A DNA stretch of 64,000 nucleotides, taken from Actinernus sp. WN-2022. Its lineage: Eukaryota; Cnidaria; Anthozoa; Actiniaria; Actinernidae. Within the stretch, counting starts at the first letter, position 1. The number at the start of each line of letters is the position of its first letter. Positions 9,936 to 21,555 of the stretch are shown piece after piece. Under the pieces are notes generated by a model, which saw only the letters and a program-made list of their open reading frames with translations, was not told where the DNA came from and did not search any database. Position numbers and translations under genes: made by a program. Location: contig JAOWCC010000577.1 in the NCBI GenBank assembly GCA_030867875.1, positions 92,919,740 to 92,983,739 of the forward strand, written 5' to 3'.

Positions 9936-11570
9936 GCTCGGTGCTGGGGTCTATAGTGTTAAGTGTGATGTGGCTGAACACTGTCCAAAAGATTCCAGAG
10001 GAAAAGAAAAAACCTGTGAGAGCGTCTGAGAGAGCCTATGAGATAGTGAAAAAACCTATGAGAGCTTCTATCCCCAAAATAAAACTTCCGGTAATTTGGA
10101 GTGCTCCCATTCATAGTTTGGTACATTAATATAGCTAGGGACGAACCTATGGAAACCAGGCTTTAAAGTTCCTATGTTACCACTAATAAAGCAACGGCTC
10201 TCTAGTACAAAGTGATGTACTCCAACTTCATTTATAAATACCTATTCAGTTAGTAGATTTAGTGTGATTAGCCTATTAACTAAAGTAACTAGAGGCCGGG
10301 GGTGGGGGAGGGGAGGGGGGGTTGGGGGGTACTTACATGAAAAATGGGTATGTATATGAGGCCAAGAGGCTCAAACCCTGACCCTGTTTAACCCAAAATC
10401 CGAGCTCCAAAACCCTGATTGCCCCCTTCAGTTGGGGAAAAAAACCTGATTGCCCCTTCTTTAAATAAAAACAAATAGGCCCTGTGAAATAAATTGTTCG
10501 CCTCAACCCAAATTAAACTCAAATCCTGATCTGCCCAAATCAGGTCAAAACCCTGACCCTACATACCCAAACTGAGCCCCCCCCCCGCGGCACATACATT
10601 TTCTATTACAGTTGGGACGGTGAATTGGAAATCTTGCTAAAGTGGCTAAAATGACCCCAGGAGTACACAGGACAATCAATAACACAACTTTGATTTTCAG
10701 GCAGTTCATCAAGCACAATCCCGCCATCCCGCAGCAAATCATATTCTTCGAAATTTTACCAGCAAGCACCTGATTGGCTAAAACTTCTGATGATCAGCTG
10801 ACAATTAAAATGCAAGCAACTGGTGAGCACCACATGTTCAGGAAAGAACATTAGTCCAACAAAACAGAACATGTGGTTCCTTTGTAACCTTTTATTTTCC
10901 CGTTTCATTTGTATAAGACTTCGTGTTTTATTTTTATACAGCAGCATGTGATGTATACAGAACGAAGCTAAGTTTGCAGATTTTTGTAGTGATATTTGGC
11001 ACATACAAATGATAAATACAGCAAGTGATAAATATCACATACAAATCATGTTATTATTTGTTTATAAAATGACCTAAGAAATTTACTAAAAAAGACAATC
11101 AGATGTTCTCTCAATTGCAAGACTCAAGTGCACCGAGTTTGTTTACTTCTTTGAGTTTGAGATCAAGTGAAAATTTAAAAATCCTGTAAGTAATTTGCGC
11201 TTGGCAGATAAAAGAACCGCCCGTCAAATCTCCAGGAAAGGCTTAATAATCGACTGGAGCTGAGAGAAAATAGCTATAACCTGAGAAAAAAGTCAATTTC
11301 TTATACACTGAACACTAGCAAAAAGCGAAGTTTGATTTCAGGCAGTTCAAGCACAATCAAACAATGAGACAGTTTATATCAATCTGCTGTTTTATTAAAG
11401 ACAGTAACTGTTATACATCTCCAAGAATAAACTTTACAATCGAAAACTAGAAAACTGAACGCAACTATCGAATCTGGAAATGAAATTCCACTTCTTAAAA
11501 TTAGTACAAGCAAGGGTTTTTTCTTCCGCCGGCAACTTGAACAAGATATGAATCAACGGCCTCACGGCAA

Positions 11571-13353
11571 CACAGGGAGTCCCTAACCGATACTAGAACT
11601 GATTGGAAGTCGCTTGATTTTGATGCGTGTGGGTTACCTGTGGTTCCTTTGCCGCACGAGCATGATTGTGAATTCAGTATCGTAGTCTGTTTGTTTTTAA
11701 TTCCAGCCTACATTCGCAGCCTACAATTCGGCCAATAAAGTTATCTGGCTGTAAAACGAACCTGCTAAATGTGTAGTTTAGTTATTATTCTGTAGTCTGC
11801 ATTAGTTTCAAGATACTGGAGAATGTTTTGAGCGAGATTTAAGCGTTTGAGTTCACCGATACCTGTCCGCTGATTTTCGCTACTGCGATAAAGTATTGAA
11901 AGGGAGACACAGCGTTCAGAAAACCGACCAGAAGTCCTTTGCAAATTTCATAATCTCTAATTTAATTTACATATGTGAGTTGTTTAAGTATTTTCTCACC
12001 GTCTGATGTGACTTTTTTGGCTAGCTTTATAGTTTAAGACAACATTTGAACATATTTTATTTTCGTTTTTGTGAGCCGAGGTGTTTACTTTTTCGCTGCA
12101 ACGTTGTTGACAAAAAAAAACACAGTAAATCTAAACCTACTACTGTATCTGAACATTTTCTTTCTAGACCTAACCACTCTTACACCGACATGCAACTTAT
12201 CCCTCTAGAAATAATATACTCCTCAAGAGACTCGATACGTAAAGCCAGAGAAGCGTACCTTATAGATAAAGCTAAAACTCTAGAACCATATGGTATGAAT
12301 ATACGTGATAAACATAGTCGGCTTATCTCTTATACTATTTTGCTACTTCTAGTTTTGGTCTACGTCACTTCCCGTTTTCGCAATTTCTTTTGCGAAATTT
12401 ACCACATTTATAGATCTTCTTACCTTAGAGCCCTTCATTTGTAACATCTAGTACCTGAGGAAGGCTGGTTTGGCCAGCCGAAATATTGTAATATTCAATA
12501 TAAAATCCTACGTTGTGTCAGCTTTGCCGTAGTCCTTGGACTTCGTATTCATTTTCATTTTGGCTGATTAGATCCAACGTAGCAACCAGCAGGATTTTCG
12601 TCCACGGTTCTTTGCAATTTCTCAAGTTTATCGAGGTACTAGGAACATTTAGTTTGACAAAAAAATCTCTTCGGGGCTACTAAGGGGTTGAGTCGTTATG
12701 AGTCACGAAAAATGTCGCGTGACGTATCTCCCTTCTAGGATATGGTAAGGCATGTCCCGTCGCTCCCCATAGGATTGTACGTTGCAGTCAAACAGTAAAT
12801 ACCTTGGCTCACCGTGTCTTCCCTTTCTAGTACTTATACTAGTAGTGAAAATGAGCGAACAGGTATCAGCGAACTCAAACACTTCAATCTCGCTCAAAAT
12901 GTTCTCTGTCTCCAAACTAATACATACCACAGAATAATAAATAAACTACACATTCAGGGAGTTTGTTTTACAACTATATAACTTTACTGTCTATTTTTCG
13001 GATGCGGAAGTACAATTTTTGGATAATATTTGGTAAACGGCGAACAGGTGTCCGTGAACTCAAACGCTTAAATCTCGGCAAAATCATTCTCCGGTGTTTG
13101 AAACTAATACAGCCTACAGAATAATAGATAAACTACACACTGAGCAAATTGGTTTTACAGCCAGATAAGTTATTGTCAAATTTTCGGATGTTGAGTTGAA
13201 AAAAAAAAAGATTACTACGATAAGTTCCCAACCATGCTCGCGCGGCAAAGGTACCACAGGTAACCCACACGCGTAACAAATAATCAGTTCGATCAATAAT
13301 CGATCGATTATTTATTCTTCCAAGATTCTAGCATCGGTTAGCGACTCTCTGTG
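11571..13353. mobile_element. hAT-like foldback element, unit B copy
   Basis: Same element and same CACGGCAA target duplication (11563-11570 and 13354-13361) as at 5422-7197. It was duplicated with the block and is not an independent insertion. The right terminus has two substitutions (gcgactctctgtg). Confidence 0.8.
12046..12560 (+). pseudogene. Penelope-like element 3' end, unit B
   Basis: The open frame 12046-12444 includes PNHSYTDMQLIPLEIIYSS and REAYLIDKAKTLEPYGMNIR, the C-terminal part of a GIY-YIG domain with the Glu that acts in catalysis in this family. The frame starts in foldback-arm sequence, so the first 40 or so residues are not element protein. The reverse transcriptase is absent. 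Confidence 0.65.
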
Positions 13354-13636
13354 CACGGCAACGGGTCACATGCGACTGAGTTTCCAAGGATTTCTCGTCA
13401 ATGGATTAAAAACAATTTAAAACTAAACTTGGCTGACTTTGTTGTAATTTTGTCCTTGTATAATGTCAATTGTTCCTGGCCAGTTGTTTCAGCGAGACGA
13501 ATGTGAATTTTCGTTCATTGATTCAAACTTTTATACTCGTCGCTAGTCAACTTACTGGTCACTTGAAGACTTGAAAATCACTTTGAACTTTCTCAAATCA
13601 CCCCAAGATTCCATTAGCAGAGGCACAGATGATCAG

Positions 13637-14022
13637 CAGGAGCCATTACCAGGAGCGTTCCTCTGTTATGGGTTGGGTCCCCAGCACAGGAGTAGATGAG
13701 GCTATTTTTAGATTCGAAATTCCCGCGAAAAGAGGTTGCCGCCATGTTGGTGCCCTTAAACAATAGATTCCTCGTTAGCTTCTTTTGTTCGGGCACCAAC
13801 ATTTGAATCTCTGGGGATTGAGTGAAAACCAGCAATTCGAATTCCCGCGTTGAAAGTGAGAAGAATGATAATGAGAAGTGACGTTAGCTATCTGATTGGC
13901 TAAGAATAGCCTACCTTTGTTCTTTTTCGCGCGAAACACAATGCTAACAATAGCCTCATCTACCTCTGTGCTGGGGTACAGACACAGTAGGGAAGATGAA
14001 CGCTCCTGGTAATGGGCTCCTG
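13637..14022. mobile_element. hAT-like MITE private to unit B
   Basis: A 386-bp insert with inverted ends CAGGAGCCATTACCAGGAGC and the complement ending TAATGGGCTCCTG. It is flanked by atgatcag (13629-13636) and aagatcag (14023-14030), an 8-bp duplication with one mismatch. Unit A has the unfilled sequence agatgatcagtctata at about 7461. It inserted after the tandem duplication. Confidence 0.88.
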
Positions 14023-14649
14023 AAGATCAGTCTATACATTTCTTTTCATTTCAATTCCAAAATCTTCAATTTTTGCCGTCAAAAGCCCGACATTTGCCAC
14101 CGTAGCTTTGTAGTTTTTAGAATTGATAATTGATTTCCTCCAAAACAAGACTGGGATCAAACCTGTACCCGGTACCGCCGCACATCTCATTTACGTCGTG
14201 TACATGAGTGCCCGCCCCTCCCGAGTTTCAAATACCACTCCTTCACCCAATGTCCGCCATTGTTTTTTCCGCGAAATTTGAGATTAGCATTTCTAAAATT
14301 AGACTACTCTGTAAACTGATGGACCGCTACCCCAATATACCAGATGGAAACTTCTGGTTATGGACTTCTGGTATGTAACCTTTATTTGAGTACTGTATAG
14401 ATTTCTTACATTTTATTAACTTCTGCAAAATCTCGCAATAATGACACAAAAATAGAGCTTGGGCTGCCTGTGGTCACCCGAGAGCCGCGGCGCGTTGCAC
14501 GCACCACAATTCGCGTTTGTTTTCTAAATCTGTAGAAATGGCCGAATAGAAGATTTGTATCGAGTTCAGACACTGTTGATGAGTTTATTACACAACAAGA
14601 AAACAAAAGCACTGTTCAAAAAACTCAGCGAGACGTAAAACTGTTGCAG

Positions 14650-15375
14650 AGATTTTTGAGAACGAAGGATGAACAGAGAAAAACTGAGATTATACATCTG
14701 TCAGTTTATAAGCTCAGTTCGCACTAAAGATGGCAATGAATACGAGCCAACTTCACTGCGAAGTTTATAATTAGTGGCCAGCTTTTAACGACATTTGAAA
14801 AAGATGAACTGTTCTACAAGTATAATAAACGACTTGGTCTTCGAGAAGACTAGGAAAGTTTTTGTATCCAAACAGAAACAATTAAAGAAGAAAGGAAAAG
14901 GAAACAAGCCCAACGGATCGGTAGCGGTTTGACAGGCGATGAATTGAACACACCGTATTGAACTTTATTGAATTAATAATTGAACTGGAACCGAGATTCT
15001 GTAGTGGTCCACAAACTTTTCGCTCAAAAGAGACCTGAGCAAATGAATGAAGACGACGCTCCCTTTTATTTGGCTGTAAACACCAACTTTAAGGCGGAGT
15101 CGCTTCAAACTAAAGGTTGTTTCAAATGCGGTGCATGCAGTGGGGATAAACAAACTTAACGGTCTGATGAAAACAATGGCTTGACAACGATCGGCTCCGA
15201 AATCACAGCGGCAGAAAGACTATGATCCAAACGCTAAGTGAACATGACATTCCACCCACACATAATTGCACAACTTTCAGGCCATAAGAATTTGAAGAGC
15301 ATAGAAAACTATAGCACTGTGTATACAAAACAGCAGATGCACATGTCCAAAGTACTCAGCAGAGTTATATGGCCG
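14650..15375 (+). pseudogene. Decayed tyrosine recombinase (Crypton/KIAA1958-like), unit B
   Basis: Duplicate of the pseudogene at 8110-8830, with the same pieces (KDGNEYEPTSLRS, EDDAPFYLAVNTN, QLSGHKNLKSIENYST) and shared breaks. Confidence 0.7.
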
Positions 15376-16111
15376 GTACGTCCTCGTACGAAACATCTAT
15401 TCCATATCCGTCTGTCCATCCACCTTTGACTCACAGTCACAGCAGTCCATGGCTTTATTCAGCGGGGCAGTTATTCAAAGTGGAAATTTTACCATTAACA
15501 TAAATACAGTTAATCTTTCGCCGAAGCTCACAACAAACCCAACTAGTTCTAGTGTCGGAGCATTGCCAAGGTGGAAGCGGCCTTTGGACAGTGACTCCGA
15601 TGGCGAGTATATAAGCATGACTTTTCATGACATTCATTGACATGATCCAGTAATTATCACTTGAAGTAATTATTTTCTTTTCCCCCTTTGTTGATAGACA
15701 CTTGATTGTTTGAAGGAGCTACGGAATCAGAAAACTGAAAACTTTAAAATTAACGTGTTTGAGCTTTTGTGAGTTTTGAGTCAATAAAATATTATTGTTT
15801 CACCTTGAACTGCTCAGTTATAAATTATCACAGTGAAATCTCAGTACTTATAAAATAACTCACTCACTCGAAGACTCGTTCGTTCGTTTGTGATTATTCA
15901 CAACGCGTGAATAAAAATCGTACGCGCTCACCAACCATGAAGTAATCTCTATATATTAGCTTAAATTCAAAATTATATAGCATCAGCATCTTAACCATGC
16001 ATGCTAGTTCAAAATGTATGATACAAAAAAGAACAGTTGGCTGGAACAAACATTAAAACTGATCATTGTTAACACTGTCTTTGTTGATACGAAATCTGCT
16101 GGTTAATGAAT

Positions 16112-16300
16112 TCGGGATTGGGCTACCTGTGACGCGCGGTCAAAGGGGGAGGGGAAGGGGAGAAAAGGAACTAAAAGCTCTTATTTCCTTTTCTCCTCCC
16201 CCACCCCCTCCTTCCCTTTTCTCCTCGCGCCATTTGCACCGCGCGCCACAGGTAGCCCAATCCGAAAACAAATTAGCCAAAAAAACGCCATAAGAGCCGC
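16112..16300. mobile_element. MULE-like foldback MITE, unit B
   Basis: Inverted pair gattgggctacctgtgacgc and gccacaggtagcccaatc around a purine-rich then pyrimidine-rich core (ggggaaggggagaaaagg, then ttttctcctccc). This is the unit-B version of the element at 9600-9935 without the inner MITE. Confidence 0.6.
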
Positions 16301-16473
16301 TAGCAGGCTCGGTGCTGGGGCCTATAGTGTTGAAGTGTGATGTGGCTGAATACTGTCCAAAAGATTCCAGAGGAAAAGATAAAACCTGTGAGAGCGTCTG
16401 AGAGAGTCTATGAGATAGTGAGAAAACCTATGAGAGCTTCTCTCCCCAAAATAAAACTTCCGGTTTTCAACGA

Positions 16474-17076
16474 GTGGCCCCAGATATCCAAAATGAATCC
16501 ACTGAGGCAATGCGTTCGTTCGTAGACGATCTCTATAACACTGTAGAAATGCTCAAGGCGTATGGTCACGATGCGGATTTAAAGGCGGCGACCAATCTAG
16601 AGCAAGTAGTAGGCAAGTTACCCTCAACAGTATCAGAGAGATGGTGTAGGAAGAGGCTGGAGCTCGGTAAATCAGATCTCGAGGTCTTTACCACATGGCT
16701 AGAGAGAGAGATGAAGATTAAAGAGCTGACCTATGCCAGTAGTCCCGGCGCTCCACAAGAGGTGAAGCAGAAAAGGGAGGGCAACAGGTCTAGGCCTCGC
16801 GGTATCCATACTAAGGCGCACAATACCGAGGCGGAAACTCCTGCTGCGCCACCCAAGAGTCCTCAGTGTGCCATCTGTGGAAAAGGTCACAGCGCGGTGA
16901 TGTGTAGCACATGGAAAGCGTCGGGGATAGACGAGAAGTGGTCGCTGGCAAAAAAGCACAAGCTCTGTTTCCGTTGCCTGGAGAGTACTCACACGATCGA
17001 GGTTGAAGTACCCAGTGAAAGAAGGTTGTGGAGTAGCGGGATGCGAGCGCAAGCATCACCCTCAACTACACAATGA
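16474..17076 (+). pseudogene. BEL/Pao gag fragment with zinc knuckle
   Basis: About 200 codons resemble the DUF1759 gag region of BEL elements (KAYGHDADLKAATNLEQVVG, then KLPSTVSERW). A CCHC knuckle CAICGKGHSAVMC fits CX2CX4HX4C, and a second Cys-rich motif KLCFRCLESTH follows. The N-terminus is missing. The frame is lost near 17030 before the protease. Confidence 0.8.
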
Positions 17077-17185
17077 GCCAAAGGAAAACACAAAGCAGAA
17101 GCTCAGCCACACTAGCAAACGATTTGTTCCTCAAGCTGGACAGAAATCAATTACACGTCCATGAACATCAACAGAAACGTCACAC

Positions 17186-17815
17186 GTGGTTAGCGGAGCG
17201 AGCAGTGACCCTGAGACCGCAAGGCCTGTCGGTAAGGTGGCCCTCCAAACGATACCAGTGACTTTAATTGGGCAGAATGATAAACGGATACAAGCGAATG
17301 CCTTCCTGGATGGCGGGTCAGGGTCGTCATACATATCGGAAGTCATGGCAGATGCGCTAGGTTTGCAAGCTACGAAAGAACCGTTAAGGGTCTCCGTGTT
17401 TGTTGTCGGGACAATAGTAACGGGAAGTAAACTCGTAGAGTTGCAGCTTGAGAGCATCAACGAAGCCACTAAGCATACAGTTCGTATGTGGACGACGCCA
17501 AAGATATGTGAGATGAAGTCGGTTGACTGGAAGAAGTACAGAACGGAGTGGCAGCATCTACGTGACGTAGAGATCCTGAAACCCGTAGGTCGTGGAGAGG
17601 TAGATGTGCTTATCGGCAGCGATTATTACCAGGAGCTAATTCTACCAATAGAGCTTCGCGTCGGAGAACCTGGAGATCCGATAGGACTGCAAACACCCCT
17701 CGGCTGGACGCTGGTTGGTCGTATTCCAGGCCCCGTGTATGATGGTCAGTTGAACGCCCATATACGTACACGTGTCATGCGTTGGTTACTCCAGAAGAGA
17801 GTGCCGATGAAATGA
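17186..17815 (+). pseudogene. BEL/Pao aspartic protease region
   Basis: The frame contains ANAFLDGGSGSSYISE, the DxG-type catalytic site in the form usual for BEL proteases (D-G-G-S), and a downstream DVLIGSDYYQEL flap/second-half motif. It ends in LQTPLGWTLVGRIPG, the conserved segment before the BEL reverse transcriptase. It overlaps the RT frame by about 30 bp in a different register, marking a frameshift. Confidence 0.8.
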
Positions 17816-18416
17816 TGAAGAAGCTTTGGGACAGCGATCTAGAAAGTAACACCAAGACGCTGTTATTCACGCCCGAAGAAGAACTAGCATTGGAAAAGGC
17901 GAGTATATCAAAGCGGTATGTCAACGGTCGGTATGAAGTAGCGATACCGTGGGTTGACGAAGAACCACTACTGGAGAGTAACAAACAAGTCGCGGAAAAT
18001 AGACTTGTGTCGCTGGAAAGGCATCTGAATAAACGTCCGCACATCGCCGAGAAATATAAGGAGGTAATGCGATCCAGAAGTTTCCGTTGGCGGTTCCGAT
18101 AGTTCTTGAAAGTATGTACATGGATGACATCATGACAAGTTTGAATACGGCAGAAGAAGCCATCCAAGCACGGAAGGAGCTGATCACCTTATTTAACAAA
18201 GCTGGGTTCAAGATCAAAAAGTGGTGCAGCAACAAGGTCGAGGTGATGGGGAACATACCAAGTGAAGATTGGGTCTCAAAGTTCAACATTGAAGAGTCAG
18301 AGTTGCCTTGCATGAAAACGTTGGGCGTGCAATGGAACGCGGAAACAGATGCGTTCACATTCAAGCTGGATGTAGCAGACGACGTGGAGTATACGAAACG
18401 AGGGTTTCTGAACTGA
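17782..18416 (+). pseudogene. BEL/Pao reverse transcriptase with internal deletion
   Basis: The first part (FTPEEELALEKASISKRYVN, then NKRPHIAEKYKEVM) is the RT leader. The next recognisable part begins at about 18087 with ESMYMDDIMTS, the YMDD active-site region. The fingers and most of the palm between them are missing, and the frame shifts at the join. The remainder continues to DAFTFKLDVADDVEYTKR. Confidence 0.8.
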
Positions 18417-18420
18417 GAAG

Positions 18421-19100
18421 TTGGCTATCTTGTTCGACACGTTGCAGATGTTGGCTCCGTTCATTATTCAAGGGAGAGTGATGTTAGAAGAGACCTGGTT
18501 GCTAGGCTTAGACTGGGACGAACAGTTTCCAGAGAACCTCAAGAAGAAGTGTCACGAGGGGTTCAAACAGTTATTTTACAACAACATCCAATTTTCTCGC
18601 TACGCTCGTTGTTCCACTTGTGTTTTGAACATTTTATGGCGTCATTTCTATGATCAATACGAGTACAGACAATGGCAAAATGTGTGCGATTTGTTAACCT
18701 GAACTAGCAGGCGTCCAGTTACCACGGTGTTTTCGTGTAGGCGATAAGCAGGTAGCAAGTACATCTCTATACATACTATGACGGATGCGTCGAAGCTGGC
18801 TTATGCTGCAGTTACGTACTTTAGGACGGAGTATCAAGATAAAGCCACGACCGTGCGGATGGTTGCAGCTAAGGCCAAAATAGCACCCACTAAGGCAGTT
18901 AGCATTTCACGACTGGAATTAATGGAAGCAGTTCTTGGGAAGAGGTTGTCTGAGAAGATATCACGACCGATCGGTATTGTGCGGATGACACCACACGAGG
19001 GTTGAATGAAGCAGAGATGGGTCCAGACCATCGTTGTTTCCAAGGTCCAGGGTTTCTCTACGAGGATGAGAGTAAATGGCCTGCAAGGAAGAATGTCAGT
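18421..19100 (+). pseudogene. BEL/Pao post-RT, RNase H and integrase-start fragments
   Basis: Pieces seen: DTLQMLAPFIIQGRVMLEET, then LLGLDWDEQFPENLKKKC (18421-18570), a 200-bp stretch of unrelated sequence, MTDASKLAYAAVTYFRTEY with SRLELMEAVLGKRLSEKI (RNase H, 18778-18980), and out of frame GPGFLYEDESKWP (about 19045-19080). Confidence 0.7.
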
Positions 19101-19365
19101 AGCCCGTAGAGCCTTGTGGTATCTTTTCATTTGCGGGATATTCTGCAGTTGCTCCCAAATTAACGCTGCATTCAGGCAAAGAGTTAATCTATAACGACAC
19201 TTCGATATGCCAAAGAACTTGAATATCAACACAAGGTGTAAGGAGTGTTCATTATTTATGGCTTTTTTTTGGGGGGGGGGGGGGCATTTCCTCGGCATTT
19301 CATCTACCTCTCTTGTTAAAACTTTTATGACCCCCCTATGAATGAACTAAAACTTAGATGACCCT

Positions 19366-20966
19366 CATAGACATAGACATAACTTTATTTGGACCTTGTA
19401 GATTGAACTACATCGGTAAATATCCAAATAACAATAATATTTATATTACCTTAATTAAGTTAAGTTAACATAGCTATATGATATGTACAACACGGGTTCA
19501 ATTATTTGTTCCTAACTTCGAGACATTCGTAAATATATTTTGCCATCATTTTTTGTACCGTATTTGGGGGATTGATCATTAGTAAGAATACCTCGTCATC
19601 ACTCAAGTATTTTAAGTTTCTTTTTAGGGCTTTTTCTAGGTCTTTAAAAAAAGAATAGCGTCTTGTGACATAGAACTGGCATCTTATTAAGAAATGTTTT
19701 TCGTCTTCTGGTTCTTTAAAACATTTTGGACAAATTCTTTCTTCTGGTTTTTGGTAGGGCCTTTGATGTCTACCCGTTTCAATTTGAAGACAATGATTAC
19801 TGATACGAAGTTTTGTTAGTGCTATTCTGTGTTTAATGTTAGAGATATTGACCAGGTATTCTTCTTGATTGTGGTCTGTTTTGAATATTCTATACGTTCT
19901 AAGTTTATTACTTTGTGCCGAATCTCTGCGTTGATCATTGTGAATTTCCTCAGTCCAAGTTTGAAATTCAATATCACAGAGTCTTTGTTTCATTTGTCTA
20001 AGTGTTAGTTTCCAATCAGTACTCGTTTGAATTGCATGGTTTTCATACCAAATATAGCCATATCCCATTCTCTCAATTACATATTTGAGTTTTTCTGTCC
20101 AGCTGAGTGGGTGATTACAATAAAGACCGTCAAGTATCACCTGATCCGAAGGCTTTGTTTTATCTGACATCCTGAATTTTGACCAGAATTTGATACTTCT
20201 ATGAATTGCGTCAATTTTTATAGGTAATCTGCCTAATTCCGCTCTGCATGCGTTATTTGTAGCTGTCTTATTAACTCCAAGTAATATTTTACAGAATTTA
20301 AGGTGCACCAGTTCGGCTGGGTCTTTGTCAGCTTTTTTCTTTATATCTACTGCCCATATTTCACTGCCGTACAGTAATATGGGTTTAATAAGTGTGTCAA
20401 ATAATTTGATCGTTAACGTAATATCAGATCTAAAATATCTACCCATATCTCTGCGTAATTTAAACAATGCTTTGAGTGCTATTTTCTTCAATTCTTGCCT
20501 TGCTAAATCGAAGGTCCCGAGTGTGGTGAACATCAAACCTAGATATTTATATGATTTTACATTTTCCAGTTTCGTGTTATTATAATAAAATTGGTAATTA
20601 TTCATTCTTTTACCATTGTTGTTAAATATCAGTATCTTAGTTTTTTCTAAGTTTACACTAATCTTGGACATATTACAATAGTTATATAAGTACTGTTGCT
20701 GATTCTGTAGCCCTTTTTCAGTTTTTGACAATATGACTAAATCATCAGCATATAAGAGGCAGCTGATTTGTTGATTATGTATTTCTACTAAATCTGAATC
20801 TGGTCTATTAAATGAATCTGGTAAGTCACATACAAATAAATTAAAAAGTGTGGGCGACAGCATGCATCCTTCTTTGACGCCCACAAGGCACTGAAAACTC
20901 TGTGTTACCGAATTGTCGATCTTTACTGCCGATTCGTCGTTAGAGTACATATAAAATTGCTCAAAA
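19366..20966 (-). mobile_element. 5'-truncated LINE inside the DNA transposon
   Basis: A minus-strand non-LTR retrotransposon with its 3' tail on the left (repeats of tatgtc in the element's sense). It sits between aaaacttagatgaccctc on the left and aaaactttattgactcccc on the right, which look like a diverged target duplication derived from the host transposon's own motif. Confidence 0.75.
19502..20950 (-). CDS. LINE reverse transcriptase, C-terminal 482 residues, uninterrupted
   Basis: The open frame covers RT motifs from CMLSPTLFNLFVCDLPD through CLLYADDLVILSKTE (catalytic YADD), then SYKYLGLMFT and IKPILLYGSEIWA. It ends in a Cys/His-rich tail (CPKCFKEPEDEKHFLIRC) that matches the zinc-finger region after RT in many LINEs. 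The endonuclease and the first RT motifs are missing through 5' truncation, so it cannot work alone, yet no stop codon has appeared in 482 codons, which suggests recent insertion. A related, heavily mutated copy is at 50690-52190. I cannot assign a clade firmly. Confidence 0.85.
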   Translation of the reverse strand: MYSNDESAVKIDNSVTQSFQCLVGVKEGCMLSPTLFNLFVCDLPDSFNRPDSDLVEIHNQQISCLLYADDLVILSKTEKGLQNQQQYLYNYCNMSKISVNLEKTKILIFNNNGKRMNNYQFYYNNTKLENVKSYKYLGLMFTTLGTFDLARQELKKIALKALFKLRRDMGRYFRSDITLTIKLFDTLIKPILLYGSEIWAVDIKKKADKDPAELVHLKFCKILLGVNKTATNNACRAELGRLPIKIDAIHRSIKFWSKFRMSDKTKPSDQVILDGLYCNHPLSWTEKLKYVIERMGYGYIWYENHAIQTSTDWKLTLRQMKQRLCDIEFQTWTEEIHNDQRRDSAQSNKLRTYRIFKTDHNQEEYLVNISNIKHRIALTKLRISNHCLQIETGRHQRPYQKPEERICPKCFKEPEDEKHFLIRCQFYVTRRYSFFKDLEKALKRNLKYLSDDEVFLLMINPPNTVQKMMAKYIYECLEVRNK

Positions 20967-21555
20967 CTTTATTGACTCCCCACCCCCCCAACAAAAAAGA
21001 TGGATGTGCAAGAAAGAATGCAAACTGCATATACATGTAATCTATTAAATTTACTATTAATGTTTCTAGATTTATGGTATTTCCCATGATACATTACCTT
21101 CTGGAATTCCTTCCCGCATGGGTACTTGAAATTGTACTCATAATTCGTGCATCATATTGCATTCTAGTGCATCATATTGCATTGTTTCATAGTCTCAAAT
21201 GAAAAAGAGCTCAGCATTGGCATAACTAATCTCATGAACACCAATGCATTATCTGTCCTATGGGGATGTGCCTTTGATCATGAGCTTAGAGAATACCATC
21301 GTACGTATGAAATGTTTGAGATTTTACTGCTCTCTAAAACACTGGTTTCCTGTGTTCTGTAGACTAAACATTGGCTTAGCGTTACAACAACAATTTCATT
21401 ACATTTTACATGACAGGTACGTCAAAACTTTGATGACCCCCCCAAGAAGTAGGTAAAGTCTTTGATGACCCCCATACAAAAGCAATTAAAACTTTTTTTG
21501 CCCCCCCCCCTGATTTAACAGACCCCCCAAGCCATAAATAATGAACACTCCCTGA

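Larger units (their letters stand above)
3902..10091. repeat. 6.2-kb tandem duplication, unit A
   Basis: Unit A (6,190 bp) and unit B (10092-16463, 6,372 bp) lie head to tail and are nearly identical. Position 3902 (taatttggagtgctccc) corresponds to 10092. The A/B junction reads cttccgg|taatttgg and unit B ends at the same cttccgg at 16463. The left break lies inside a LINE fragment. Length differences come from insertions private to one copy, a poly-C tract (36 versus 10 C) and small indels. Confidence 0.92.
10092..16463. repeat. 6.2-kb tandem duplication, unit B
   Basis: Second copy of the block at 3902-10091, ending at cttccgg next to BEL/Pao sequence. Private features are a 386-bp MITE at 13637-14022 and the short poly-C (10 C). 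Confidence 0.92.
16464..19100 (+). mobile_element. Decayed BEL/Pao LTR retrotransposon interior
   Basis: Gag-like, protease, RT, RNase H and integrase-start fragments follow in BEL/Pao order on the plus strand. No LTRs are seen, the 5' end of gag is missing at the tandem-duplication edge, part of the RT is deleted near 18085, and the element ends in the first part of the integrase region. It cannot be autonomous. Confidence 0.85.
19231..21555. mobile_element. DNA transposon with 25-bp inverted ends (hAT-like), interrupted by a LINE
   Basis: The left end aggagtgttcattatttatg (19231) and right end cataaataatgaacactccc (21535-21554) are inverted copies. Complete ends would read CAGGGAGTGTTC. 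Next to both are runs of C or G and repeated aaaactttgatgaccccc motifs. Without the LINE at 19366-20966 it would be about 0.7 kb and non-coding. No target-site duplication is clear. Interior sequence recurs in intron 2 of the cyclase gene. Confidence 0.65.

Noticed and set aside
16464..19100. Possible intact retroelement or host-domesticated gag/protease gene
   Set aside because: Frames shift between gag, protease and RT, the RT core is deleted and no LTR is found; nothing suggests selection to keep it.
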